From Nonomuraea guangzhouensis (GTDB lineage Bacteria; Actinomycetota; Actinomycetes; Streptosporangiales; Streptosporangiaceae), in assembly GCF_019396345.1 (NCBI RefSeq), contig NZ_JAHKRM010000043.1:34687-98686 (forward strand): a stretch of DNA of 64,000 nucleotides, in the 5' to 3' direction. This document shows positions 55,893 to 63,887 of the stretch, in pieces; position 1 is the first letter of the stretch, and every line of letters begins with the position of its first letter. A program made the translations under genes and the position numbers. The notes beneath the pieces are model-generated. The model was given only the letters and a program-made list of their open reading frames with translations, had not been told where the DNA came from and ran no database searches.

Positions 55893-56387
55893 ATGAGAGT
55901 GGTTTCCGAGCGTGACATCCGCGCTTCACTGGTCAACTGCACCAAGGGCGAGGCGAAGCGCCTGGCCGTGCCCAGGGATCTGGCCGCGCGGCCGTGGGAC
56001 GACCTGGACTTCCTCGGGTGGCGGGACCCCGCCTCGCCGGAGCGGGCCTATCTGGTCGCCGAGTCCGGCGACGGGTTCGTGGGGGTGGCGCTGCGCCGGG
56101 CCGCGCCGCATGCCGGGCATGTCCGGCGCAGCATGTGCTCGTTCTGCCTGACCATGCACACGGGAGACGGCGTCTCGCTGATGACCGCGCGCAGAGCGGG
56201 GCGGACCGGGCAGCAGGGCAACTCGGTGGGCGCCTACATCTGCACCGATCTGGCCTGCTCGCTCTACCTGCGCGGGAAGAAGGAGGTCGGGCCCGGCGGG
56301 CGGCTCCACGAGTCGCTCACGCTGGAGGAGCAGATCGAGCGGACCGCGGCCAACCTGGCCGGGTTCCTGGACAAGGTGGTCGGGTGA
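55893..56387 (+). CDS. FBP/EF-G-binding zinc-finger protein (FusB-like)
   Basis: 164 residues. The C-terminal treble-clef zinc finger is clear: Cys82-x2-Cys85 (MCSFCLTMH) and Cys117-x4-Cys122 (YICTDLACSLYLRGK). This domain in FusB-type proteins binds elongation factor G and rescues it from fusidic acid. Whether this one protects EF-G is unknown. It has no ribosome site; a 16-bp palindrome occupies that position. Regulated most likely by the divergent TetR. Confidence 0.85.
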   Translation: MRVVSERDIRASLVNCTKGEAKRLAVPRDLAARPWDDLDFLGWRDPASPERAYLVAESGDGFVGVALRRAAPHAGHVRRSMCSFCLTMHTGDGVSLMTARRAGRTGQQGNSVGAYICTDLACSLYLRGKKEVGPGGRLHESLTLEEQIERTAANLAGFLDKVVG

Positions 56388-56421
56388 CCAGTCGATCTGG
56401 GCGGATGTGATTGCCCACTCG

Positions 56422-56656
56422 TCAACGGATGAGCTCGGCCAGGTCGAGCAGGACCATCGCGTCGTACTCAGGGGTGCCGGGTTCGGCGTAGTACGCGACC
56501 AGGCGGTGCCCCGGGGTGCCCTCGAGCTGCATGGACTGGTAGCCGAGCGTGAGGTCGCCGACGTCGGGATGGTGGAAGGTCTTGCGGCCGTGGGAATGCG
56601 CCTTCACGTCGTAGCGCTCCCACAGGCGCGCGAACTCCGGGCTCTTGCGTGGGCAC
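56422..56656 (-). pseudogene. C-terminal fragment of an MmyB-like XRE regulator
   Basis: About 75 codons, RKSPEFARLWERYDV through HGRKTFHHPDVGDLTLGYQS to AELIR, match the end of the MmyB-like ligand domain found in ~280-residue XRE regulators. Upstream the frame runs straight into the stop of the TetR gene; the HTH and most of the ligand domain are gone. Normal codon use suggests a recent deletion. Confidence 0.7.
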
Positions 56657-56659
56657 GAG

Positions 56660-57370
56660 CTACCCGTCGGCGGCCAGGCGGTCGAGCCACTCGCCGAGGA
56701 GATGCTGCTCCGCGCCGCTCAGCGTGGTCTGCTCGGGCAGTGCGGCACGCAGGGCCCGGGCCGCGCCCGCCGGGCCCGCGTCCTGCACGGCGGGCCTCTC
56801 GTTGGTGACGGCGGTGACCATCGACTCCCGCATGGCGGTCAGCAGGGCCGGATCGCGTTGATCGGCGGGCAGCGACAGCCAGGTGAGCACGGCGCCGCGC
56901 GCCGTCGCGTGGATGAGGGCGGCCGCGAGCCGTTCGTCGACGCGCAGCCAGCCGCCGGCGGCCAGGCGCCGGATGCGCCCCAGCAGGATCTCCATGCCGG
57001 CCTGGAAGGCGGCCGACGTCGTGCCGCGCCTGGGCTCGCCGTACATCAGCACGTACAGCGCGGGGTTGGCGAGGCCGAACTCGACGGCGAGGTCCCAGCC
57101 CGCGCGCAGATCCTCGATCGGGTCGGGCGGGTCGGGATCGACGCGCTTGGCCGCCAGGAACGTGGCGTAGCCGTGCTCGGCCACCGCCTCGAGAAGCGCG
57201 TCCATGTCGGCGAAGTGGCGATAGATCGCCGGGGGCTGCAACCCGGCCGCCGCCGCGACCGCGCGGGTGGTGACCGCGTCGCGGCCCTCACGCGCGAGCA
57301 GGTCCGCGGCGGCCTCGACCACCCGCCGGCGGATGAGCTCGCGCCCGTCGTCCTTCGTCCCTCGAGGCAT
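56660..57370 (-). CDS. TetR family regulator
   Basis: 236 residues. HTH with LIRRRVVEAAADLLAREGRD and AAAAGLQPPAIYRHF. The C-terminus is slightly long (SGAEQHLLGEWLDRLAADG). Divergent from the amidohydrolase with two matching 13-bp operators in the gap. Its 3' end abuts the MmyB fragment, so a deletion joined them. Confidence 0.88.
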   Translation of the reverse strand: MPRGTKDDGRELIRRRVVEAAADLLAREGRDAVTTRAVAAAAGLQPPAIYRHFADMDALLEAVAEHGYATFLAAKRVDPDPPDPIEDLRAGWDLAVEFGLANPALYVLMYGEPRRGTTSAAFQAGMEILLGRIRRLAAGGWLRVDERLAAALIHATARGAVLTWLSLPADQRDPALLTAMRESMVTAVTNERPAVQDAGPAGAARALRAALPEQTTLSGAEQHLLGEWLDRLAADG

Positions 57371-57418
57371 GAATCAATGATACGGCTACCGCTGTACCGT
57401 CGCTAGTATCAGTGATAC
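57371..57418. promoter_or_regulatory. Pair of 13-bp TetR operators
   Basis: GTATCA-G-TGATAC (57406-57418) is a perfect palindrome. GAATCAATGATAC (57371-57383) matches it at 11 of 13 positions and begins at the base next to the TetR start codon. Centres are 35 bp apart. Confidence 0.65.
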
Positions 57419-57456
57419 CGTCCAAGCGTTTCCAATGGAACCAAGGAGAGCATGAC

Positions 57457-58494
57457 ATGCGAATCATCGGGCTTGAGGAACACGTCGTCCTGCCGGTAGT
57501 GCTCGACGCCTGGACACGGGCGGGGGTGCCGCGGATTCCGCAGCGCGGCTACGGCGACGATCCGATCGCGCGGCGGCTGCGCGACGTCTCCGATCTGCGC
57601 CTGGCCGACATGGACGATCAGGGCGTGGACGTCGCGGTGCTGTCCCTGGCCACACCGGGCGTACAGAACCTCGCGGCGGCCGACGCCGTGAGCGTCGCGC
57701 GTGAGGCGAACGACGCGCTCGCCGAGGTCGTCGCCGGCAACCCGGAGCGGTTCCAGGCGCTCGCGGCCATCCCGACGCCGGTGCCCGAAGCCGCCGTCGA
57801 GGAGCTGGAACGCGCGGTCACGCGGCTCGGCTTCCGGGGCGCGATGCTGTACGGGCGCACCGGGGACAAGCTGGCCGACGCGCCGGAGTTCGACGACCTC
57901 TACGCGGCCGCCGAGCGGCTGCGGGTACCCCTGCACTTCCACCCGCAGACGCCCGCGCAGCCGGTTCTGGACGCGTACTACTCGGGGTTGGGCGGCGTCG
58001 GCATGGGACTGGCCACCGCGGGGCTGGGCTGGTATTACGACCTGGGCGTTCAGTACCTACGGATGATCTTCTCCGGGGTGTTCGACCGCCACCCCGAGCT
58101 CCAGGTGATCGCCGGGCACTGGGGCGAGGTCATCCTCTTCTACCTCGACCACACGGGCATCCTGGCACCCGACGCGAAGCTGGAGCGACCCCTCGCCGAC
58201 TACTTCCGCCAGAACTTCTGGGTGGCGGGCAGCGGCACGGTGAGCGAGCGCTACCTGCGATGGACCGCGGAGGTCGTCGGGACCGAACGCATGCTGTACT
58301 CGACCGACTACCCCTACACCTACGGGACGCGCCCCGGCGGCTTCCCGTACCTCGACACCAGCGGCGGGGTCGCGCGGTCGTTCCTGGAGCGAGCGCCGTT
58401 CACCGAGGAGGAGAAGGCCGCGATCGGGTCCGGCAACTGGGAACGGCTGACCGGGCAAGCGCCGGCAGGCATCACTAGCTCCGCACCGGTATGA
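57457..58494 (+). CDS. Amidohydrolase (ACMSD-type decarboxylase/hydrolase)
   Basis: 345 residues from ATG 57457 with AAGGAGAG upstream. Amidohydrolase-2 fold with metal ligands in LEEHVV (Glu-x-His form), HFHPQ, AGHWGE and STDYPY. The family includes decarboxylases of hydroxybenzoates and aminocarboxymuconate semialdehyde. The divergent TetR probably controls it. It converges with the CBS protein, overlapping by 20 bases. Confidence 0.88.
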   Translation: MRIIGLEEHVVLPVVLDAWTRAGVPRIPQRGYGDDPIARRLRDVSDLRLADMDDQGVDVAVLSLATPGVQNLAAADAVSVAREANDALAEVVAGNPERFQALAAIPTPVPEAAVEELERAVTRLGFRGAMLYGRTGDKLADAPEFDDLYAAAERLRVPLHFHPQTPAQPVLDAYYSGLGGVGMGLATAGLGWYYDLGVQYLRMIFSGVFDRHPELQVIAGHWGEVILFYLDHTGILAPDAKLERPLADYFRQNFWVAGSGTVSERYLRWTAEVVGTERMLYSTDYPYTYGTRPGGFPYLDTSGGVARSFLERAPFTEEEKAAIGSGNWERLTGQAPAGITSSAPV

Positions 58495-58948
58495 CAGGCT
58501 CGAGGTGGAACATGCCGGTCACCACCTCGCCGCGCTCCTTCACCTGCCGGGTACGCCCCGCCACCGCCGACACGACGTCGCGAGCGGTGATCATCCCGAC
58601 CAGTCCCCGGTCGGACACCACGGGTACGGCGTCACAGCCGGCGTCGGTCATGACGGCCGCGACCCGGGTCAGCAGGTCGTCCGGCTGCACGCGTGGCCTG
58701 CGTTCACCGGCCAGCAGCTCGCCCACGTGGCGGTTCGACTGTTCCTGCGGACCGCCCGACCAGGACGCCGCGAGCTGCTCGCGCGACAGGATGCCCAGGA
58801 CGTGCTGCCCCTCGACCACCGGCAGATGGCGTACGCCGGCGCGGCGCATCAGTTCCCAGGCCATCAGCGGCGACTCGTCCGACTTGACCGCCACCAGGAT
58901 GCGGCTCATCACCCGCTCGGCGGTCAGCGACTCGACGCTCAGGTTCAT
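58475..58948 (-). CDS. Two-CBS-domain protein
   Basis: 157 residues from ATG 58948 (MNLSVESLTAERVMSRI) with AGGAGGGG upstream. Two CBS domains: DESPLMAWELMRRAGVRHLP and LLTRVAAVMTDAGCDAVPVV. Such stand-alone pairs sense adenine nucleotides. Its start overlaps the stop of the universal stress gene by 4 bases, so they form an operon, probably under the DosR-like boxes upstream. Confidence 0.9.
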   Translation of the reverse strand: MNLSVESLTAERVMSRILVAVKSDESPLMAWELMRRAGVRHLPVVEGQHVLGILSREQLAASWSGGPQEQSNRHVGELLAGERRPRVQPDDLLTRVAAVMTDAGCDAVPVVSDRGLVGMITARDVVSAVAGRTRQVKERGEVVTGMFHLEPVIPVRS

Positions 58949-59790
58949 GGCCCCTCCTGACGGGGTCGCACCACCGCGACCGGGCAGGTCACATGGTGCA
59001 GCACGGCGTGGCTGACCGAGCCCAGCACCGCCGAGGCGAAGCCGCCCAGCCCCCGGGACCCGACCACGACCAGGTCGGCCGTGGTCGCGGCCTTGATCAG
59101 GGCGCCGGCCGGGTGCTCGCACAGTTGCTCATCGGTGATCTCGACGTCCGGGTTCTTCTCCCGCCAGGGCACCACCCGCTCGGCCGCCACCCGGACCTCG
59201 TGCTGGAAGGCCGTCTCCAGCAGGCTGTTGTAGGCGGCCGCGTACGGCGCGGAGACCGGCAGTTGCCAGGCGTACAGGACGTGCAGCCGCGCATGGCAGG
59301 CGCGGGCCTGCTCGATGGCGTACTCCATGGCCGCCTCGGAGTGCTCCGACCCGTCGTAGCCGACGACGATCCGGCCGTGCTCTTCCCGCCTGCCCCCGCG
59401 GACGATCACCACCGGGCCCCGCGCATGACCCGCGACCGCCGTGCTGACCGAGCCGAGCACCATACCCTCGAAGCCGCCGAGCCCCCGGCTGCCCAGCACC
59501 AGGCTGTCAGCCGACGCGGACTCGGCGATCAACTCGTCGATCACGTTCCCCGCGCGCAGCTCCGTCGTCACCTCGGCCTCACCGGCCAGTTCGCGCGCCC
59601 GATCGGCGGCGGCCTCCAGCGCACCCGCGCAGTACTCCGTGCTGAAGTCACCAAGTCCGTGCGGCCACTGCTCACAGATGTGCACGACCAGCAGGTCCAG
59701 CCCCCGATGCCGCGCGTCGACGGCGGCCCACTCCGCCGCCGCCGTCGCCGACGCGGAGCCGTCCACCCCGACCACGATCCGTCCGTTCAT
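58945..59790 (-). CDS. Tandem universal stress protein
   Basis: 281 residues from ATG 59790 with GGAGGAAGGGAG upstream. Two Usp domains, each with a VVGxDGS start and the ATP-binding GSRGLGGFxGMVLGSVS-like loop near its end. Actinobacterial tandem USPs are often induced by hypoxia or NO under DosR/DevR. Two DosR-like boxes lie 52-93 bases upstream of the start. Cytoplasmic, nucleotide-binding, survival role. Confidence 0.92.
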   Translation of the reverse strand: MNGRIVVGVDGSASATAAAEWAAVDARHRGLDLLVVHICEQWPHGLGDFSTEYCAGALEAAADRARELAGEAEVTTELRAGNVIDELIAESASADSLVLGSRGLGGFEGMVLGSVSTAVAGHARGPVVIVRGGRREEHGRIVVGYDGSEHSEAAMEYAIEQARACHARLHVLYAWQLPVSAPYAAAYNSLLETAFQHEVRVAAERVVPWREKNPDVEITDEQLCEHPAGALIKAATTADLVVVGSRGLGGFASAVLGSVSHAVLHHVTCPVAVVRPRQEGP

Positions 59791-59841
59791 CACCGGTCTC
59801 CCTTCCTCCACCTCCAGGCTCGCGGAACAGCCGCCCGGCCA

Positions 59842-59883
59842 CCGGAGGACGAAGTCCCGAATTCGGGTGCCATTGGTCCCAAA
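59842..59883 (-). promoter_or_regulatory. Tandem DosR/DevR-like boxes upstream of usp
   Basis: On the minus strand box A (59861-59842) begins TTCGGGACTT, a perfect left half of the DosR consensus TTSGGGACTWWAGTCCCSAA; its right half is weaker. Box B (59883-59864) is TTTGGGACCAATGGCACCCG, 12 of 20 matches. The two are 22 bp apart, centre to centre, the spacing of cooperative DosR pairs. Confidence 0.6.
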
Positions 59884-59888
59884 CCTCG

Positions 59889-60836
59889 TCACACGATCTG
59901 GATGACGTGCTTTCCGCGTACGCCCCCGGCCTCCAAGGCGCGGTGGGCTCCGGCGATGCCGGCGAGGGGGTGGACGGTGTCGACGACGGGGCGGAGGTCG
60001 CCGTTCTCCGCGTACCGGGTCAGCTCGGCGAACAGCTCGCGCCGGGGGTTGCCGCTGAAGAAACGCACCCGCCGGGAGCCATGGACGGTCGAGGCGAGGA
60101 TGTAGGAGATGCTGGCGAGGGCGTTGTCCACATCGAAGGCGATGGCCACCATGCGGCCGCCCGGGGCCAGCAGCCCGCGGTAGACGGAGTGTTGCGTGCC
60201 GGCGGTGTCCATGATGACGTCGAAGCGACCCAGCTCCGACGGGTGGGCCGTCCGGTAGTCGACAACCTCGTCGGCACCCAGGTCGCGGACGAAGTCCAGG
60301 TTCTTCGAACCCGCCAGAGCGGTGACGTGAGCGCCGAGGATCTTGCCGATCTGAACCGCGACACTGCCGACACCGCCGCTGGCGCCGCGTACCAGCAGGC
60401 GTTCGCCGGGCTTGAGCCGGGCTTTGACACGCAGAGCGGTGATCGCGGTCGTTCCGCCCGCCGGGAGGGAGACGGCCTGCACCGGGGTGAGGTTGGCGGG
60501 GGCGAGGGAGATCTGCCGTGGGTGGACGGCCACGTACTCCGCCGCGCTGCCGAACCGCCGCGGCAAGGCGCCCCACACCCGTTCCCCTTCCCGCACTCCG
60601 GTCACCGAGGCGCCGACCTCGGCGATCTCGCCGGCGAAGTCGATCCCGGTGCGCTGGGGGAAGCGGCGCCCGGTCACCAACCGCAACCGCCCGGACCGGC
60701 CGTGCAGCTCGCCGCCGTTGACGCTGGCCGCGTGCACGCGGACCAGCACCTGGTCGGGCTTGACGGCCGGCACGGGGACCTTGCCCTCGTACAGCACCTC
60801 CGGGGGCCCGTACCGGTCGTAGAGGGCCGCGCGCAT
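59889..60836 (-). CDS. Zinc-independent MDR / quinone-oxidoreductase-like enzyme
   Basis: 315 residues from ATG 60836 (MRAALYDRYG); GTG 60866 or 60845 would add up to 10 residues. NADP-binding VRGASGGVGSVAVQIGKILGA, and TGIDFAGEIAEVGASV; zinc cysteines are absent. The family reduces quinones or enones. Long extension upstream in the same frame is a shadow of the TetR gene. It is divergent from TetR with a palindrome between, its likely repressor site. Confidence 0.87.
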   Translation of the reverse strand: MRAALYDRYGPPEVLYEGKVPVPAVKPDQVLVRVHAASVNGGELHGRSGRLRLVTGRRFPQRTGIDFAGEIAEVGASVTGVREGERVWGALPRRFGSAAEYVAVHPRQISLAPANLTPVQAVSLPAGGTTAITALRVKARLKPGERLLVRGASGGVGSVAVQIGKILGAHVTALAGSKNLDFVRDLGADEVVDYRTAHPSELGRFDVIMDTAGTQHSVYRGLLAPGGRMVAIAFDVDNALASISYILASTVHGSRRVRFFSGNPRRELFAELTRYAENGDLRPVVDTVHPLAGIAGAHRALEAGGVRGKHVIQIV

Positions 60837-60936
60837 CTCGTTCACGATCTCGTCCTGTTCTGTCACCGGAGCCGCGAGCGGAGGGATGTTCCGCTTGCTC
60901 GCCCAAGCTAAGGCCTTAAACGGATGACACATTCCA

Positions 60937-60947
60937 TTTACGGTAAA
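60937..60947. promoter_or_regulatory. Palindrome in the MDR/TetR gap
   Basis: TTTAC-G-GTAAA, perfect over 11 bp and flanked by A and G, ends 9 bases before the TetR start at 60957. Candidate TetR operator. Confidence 0.5.
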
Positions 60948-60956
60948 GTGAGAGAT

Positions 60957-61604
60957 ATGCCTGCTCAGCCCTCTCACAAACCCCCTGAGGCCATGCGTGC
61001 CGACGCCCGGTACAACCGCGAGCGCATCCTGCGAGCCGCCCGCGAGGCATACGCCACCCGCGGCATCGACGTGCCCGTCACCACGATTGCCCGCCGGGCC
61101 GGCGTCGGCGCGGCCACCCTCTACCGGCACTTCCCCACCCGCGCCGTGCTCATCAACGAAGCCTTCGCCGAACAGTTCGCCCACTGCGTCGCGGTCCTCG
61201 ACGAGGCGCTGGCGGACCCCGATCCCTGGCGCGGCTTCTGCTCCGTCATCGAGAAGGTGTGCGCCATGCAGGCCACCGACCGGGGCTTCACCGGCGCGTT
61301 CCTCTCCCAGTTCCCCGACGCCATCGACTACGACCGCGAACGCACCCGCGCCGAGGACGGACTCGCCGAGCTGGTACGGCGGGCCAAGGCCACCGGGCAG
61401 TTGCGCGACGACTTCGAGCCCAGCGACATCACTCTCCTGCTCCTGGCCAACTGCGGCGTCGTCGAAGGGGCCCAGCAGGTCTCGCCGGCCGCGTCCCGGC
61501 GCCTGGTCACCTACCTCCTGCAGTCCTTCCGGGCCGGCCACGCCGAACCTCTGGCGCCGCCCGCACCGCTGGAACTGCACCAGATCCATCAACCTCGCCA
61601 CTAG
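60957..61604 (+). CDS. TetR family regulator
   Basis: 215 residues from ATG 60957; ATG 60924 is open too but would include the operator. HTH with ERILRAAREAYATRGIDVPV and AGVGAATLYRHFPTRAVL. The C-terminal part has the FCSVIEKVCAMQATDRGFTG region. Divergent from the MDR gene, its probable target. A weak CCCCC/GGGGG hairpin follows the stop (about 61605-61621). Confidence 0.87.
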   Translation: MPAQPSHKPPEAMRADARYNRERILRAAREAYATRGIDVPVTTIARRAGVGAATLYRHFPTRAVLINEAFAEQFAHCVAVLDEALADPDPWRGFCSVIEKVCAMQATDRGFTGAFLSQFPDAIDYDRERTRAEDGLAELVRRAKATGQLRDDFEPSDITLLLLANCGVVEGAQQVSPAASRRLVTYLLQSFRAGHAEPLAPPAPLELHQIHQPRH

Positions 61605-61680
61605 CCCCCAGATCAGGGGGGATGTGGAAGACCAGGCGGCTACCGACGATAGGAGGGAGCTCATCCGGAAAGGAGCCCCC

Positions 61681-61995
61681 ATGTCCACGGAAGCCGTCGG
61701 CGTCATCCCCACCATCGAAGCCGACACCGACCCGCCCGCCGACCTGGTCAACGGCCGGAACGTCATCTTCAACGCCGGTGGGGAGGTCATCCTCCGGGCC
61801 CCGCTGGCCGGTGTCACGCCGTTCACCCCGGTCACCGTCTCGATCACGGAGGTCGACGCCAACGGTCACCCCTTCATCGGCGGCGCCCGGATGACCGTGC
61901 ACAACGTCCGCGCCTTCGAGAACGGCGTCGACACCCGGGTCACCATCGAGTTCAACGGGCCGCTGCGGGTCAGGCTCAGCTACGTCTGGTCCTGA
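61681..61995 (+). CDS. Small hypothetical protein
   Basis: 104 residues from ATG 61681 with AAAGGAG 6 bases upstream. Composition and alternating hydrophobic pattern (NVIFNAGGEVILRAPLAGVT, RVTIEFNGPLRVRLSYVW) suggest a single beta-sandwich domain. Signal peptide and cysteines are absent. Function unknown; it stands between a TetR gene and the fusion hydrolase. Confidence 0.65.
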   Translation: MSTEAVGVIPTIEADTDPPADLVNGRNVIFNAGGEVILRAPLAGVTPFTPVTVSITEVDANGHPFIGGARMTVHNVRAFENGVDTRVTIEFNGPLRVRLSYVWS

Positions 61996-62076
61996 GGCCC
62001 GGCACGACCGGTTTCCTGACCGGCGAGCAGCGCGGCAGACTGGTGTCCGGCAACCTCGCCTTCGTCTGGAGAAACC

Positions 62077-63294
62077 GTGACGGACCTTCATCTCGTGGTC
62101 GTCACCGGCCCGCGGCTCGTCGCCGACCCGGCGCTGCTCCGGCAGATCGTGGCAGCCGAGTGCGACGCGCTCGGGCTGCCCGGCCGCCTGGAGGCCGCCG
62201 CCGACGGCGAGGCGCTGGGGAAAGTGCTCCTCGACGGCGGCCGTGACGACACTCGCGCGATCGTGGCGCTGCCGGGAGCCGACCCGGCCGGCCGGTCGAT
62301 GCTCACGCTGCCGGGATCCCACGCTTCCCGGACCGTGTGGTACGACGTGACCGACACCGGGCCGGCCGAGGTCGCCGCCGGCTCCGTTCACCTCTTCGGC
62401 CGGGGGATACAGGGACTGACCTGGGCGATCCGGCACGCCGTACACCGGCTGCGCCACCCGGCGCGAAGGATCTCCTACGGCCCGCACCCCGACCAGTGGG
62501 CCGACCTCCGCCTGCCACCCGATCGCGACGCCCGGCCGCAACCGGTCCTGCCACCCGACCACAACGGCCGGCCGCTGCCGGTCCTGCCGCCCGATCACGA
62601 CGCCGGGCCGCTGCCGGTCGCCGTTCTGCTGCACGGCGGATACTGGCGCTCGATCTGGGGCGCCGATCTGATGGACGCGCTGAGCATCGATCTGGCCGGG
62701 CGCGGCTACGCCGCCTGGAACCTCGAATACCGCCGCCCGGACCGGCACGGCTGGGACGCGACCACCGCGGACGTCGCCGCCGGATTCGCCGCACTGGCCA
62801 CCGCGGCCCGCGAACACCCGCTCGACCTCGGCCGGACCGCGGTGCTCGGCCACTCGGCGGGCGGCCAGCTCGCCCTGCGGCTGGCCGCCGACGTGGCCGG
62901 GATCGCGCCGGCGGTCTCGCTGGCGGTCTCGCTGGCCGGGGTGCTGGACCTCGGCGAAGGCGCCCTGCGGCGGATCAGCTCGGGCGCCGTCCCGGCCGCC
63001 CTGGGCGGCACTCCGGACGAGATTCCCGAGGTGTACGCGGCCGCCGACCCGCTGACCAGGCTCCCGCTGGGCGTGCCGCAGCTGATCGTGCAAGGGCTGG
63101 ACGACGACCTCGACCTCGTCGACTTCAACCGCCGCTACGCCGCCAGGGGTCAGCGGACCGGCGACGAGCTGGTCCATGTCGAGCAGCCTGGCGACCATTT
63201 CGCCGTCATCGATCCCGCCTCCGACATCTGGCGCGCGACCACCGCCCAGATGGGTCGCCGGCTACCCGTGAGAAGATCCGTTGGCGGTATGTGA
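62077..63294 (+). CDS. Dehydroquinase-II-like / alpha-beta hydrolase fusion
   Basis: 405 residues, GTG start with GGAG upstream. Residues ~1-140 resemble a decayed type II dehydroquinate dehydratase (GRGIQGLTWAIRHAVHRLRH, SYGPHPDQWADLRLP), but the catalytic GPNLN loop reads VTGPRLVAD. A linker of three 12-residue repeats follows (146-181). The rest is an alpha/beta hydrolase with HGGYWRS, nucleophile elbow GHSAGGQ, a QGLDDDLD acid and GDHFAV histidine. The hydrolase half should be active on an ester or amide (arylformamidase-like). The fused N-domain may bind a ring substrate. Confidence 0.78.
   Translation: MTDLHLVVVTGPRLVADPALLRQIVAAECDALGLPGRLEAAADGEALGKVLLDGGRDDTRAIVALPGADPAGRSMLTLPGSHASRTVWYDVTDTGPAEVAAGSVHLFGRGIQGLTWAIRHAVHRLRHPARRISYGPHPDQWADLRLPPDRDARPQPVLPPDHNGRPLPVLPPDHDAGPLPVAVLLHGGYWRSIWGADLMDALSIDLAGRGYAAWNLEYRRPDRHGWDATTADVAAGFAALATAAREHPLDLGRTAVLGHSAGGQLALRLAADVAGIAPAVSLAVSLAGVLDLGEGALRRISSGAVPAALGGTPDEIPEVYAAADPLTRLPLGVPQLIVQGLDDDLDLVDFNRRYAARGQRTGDELVHVEQPGDHFAVIDPASDIWRATTAQMGRRLPVRRSVGGM
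62512..62619 (+). repeat. Three 36-bp in-frame tandem repeats
   Basis: Encodes LPPDRDARPQPV, LPPDHNGRPLPV and LPPDHDAGPLPV, the linker between the two domains of the fusion hydrolase. The copies differ by a few bases, so they are older than a fresh duplication; copy number may vary between strains. Confidence 0.8.
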
Positions 63295-63318
63295 TGGTTT
63301 AGACGGTGGAAGAGGGCA

Positions 63319-63879
63319 ATGTACGCGATATCCCTGAATGACGACGGCGCGGAGCTCCGGCCACTGGAGCCGTGGCAGGCCGAGGAGTTCCTCGCCCACA
63401 TAGATCGGGGACGGGAGTTCATCGGGCAGTACGTCGCCATGCCGGACGCGGTCACGGACCTGGAGTCGAGCAGGACGTTCCTGCGGTCGTACGCGGAGAA
63501 GGCCGCGACCGACACCGGGCGGATCCACGGCATCTGGGTGGACGGCACGCTGGTCGGCGGAGTCATCTTCCGGACGATGGACCTCGCCCACGGCACCGCG
63601 GAGGCGGGCTGCTGGCTGGAGCCGTCGGCCGCGGGCAAGGGCCTGGTGACCAGGGCCATCCGCGTGCTCATCGACTGGGCCGTCGAGGAACGGGGCATCC
63701 ACCGCGTGGAGTGGCAGGTCGCGGCGGCGAACGCGGCCAGCATCGCGGTGGCCCGGCGGCTCGGGATGACCAGAGACGGCGTGCTGCGGGAGAGCTACTC
63801 CTACCGGGGGAAACGGCACGACATCGAGGTCTGGTCGGTGCTCGCGCCGGAGTGGCGGGCGGCCCGGCAGGCGTCTTAG
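63319..63879 (+). CDS. GNAT acetyltransferase, RimJ/RimL-type
   Basis: 186 residues. N-terminal LRPLEPWQAEEFLAHIDRGR, the middle DLAHGTAEAGCWLEPSAAGK with the acetyl-CoA loop (AAGKGLVTRAI), and HRVEWQVAAANAASIAVARR are typical of the RimL group that acetylates protein N-termini or small molecules. Start at 63319 with GGAAGAGGG upstream. The IS5-type element begins just after it. Confidence 0.88.
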   Translation: MYAISLNDDGAELRPLEPWQAEEFLAHIDRGREFIGQYVAMPDAVTDLESSRTFLRSYAEKAATDTGRIHGIWVDGTLVGGVIFRTMDLAHGTAEAGCWLEPSAAGKGLVTRAIRVLIDWAVEERGIHRVEWQVAAANAASIAVARRLGMTRDGVLRESYSYRGKRHDIEVWSVLAPEWRAARQAS

Positions 63880-63887
63880 AGCTACTA

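Noticed and set aside
62512..62619. Tandem 36-bp repeats as a CRISPR array
   Set aside because: They have no spacers, are contiguous and in frame, and encode a protein linker.
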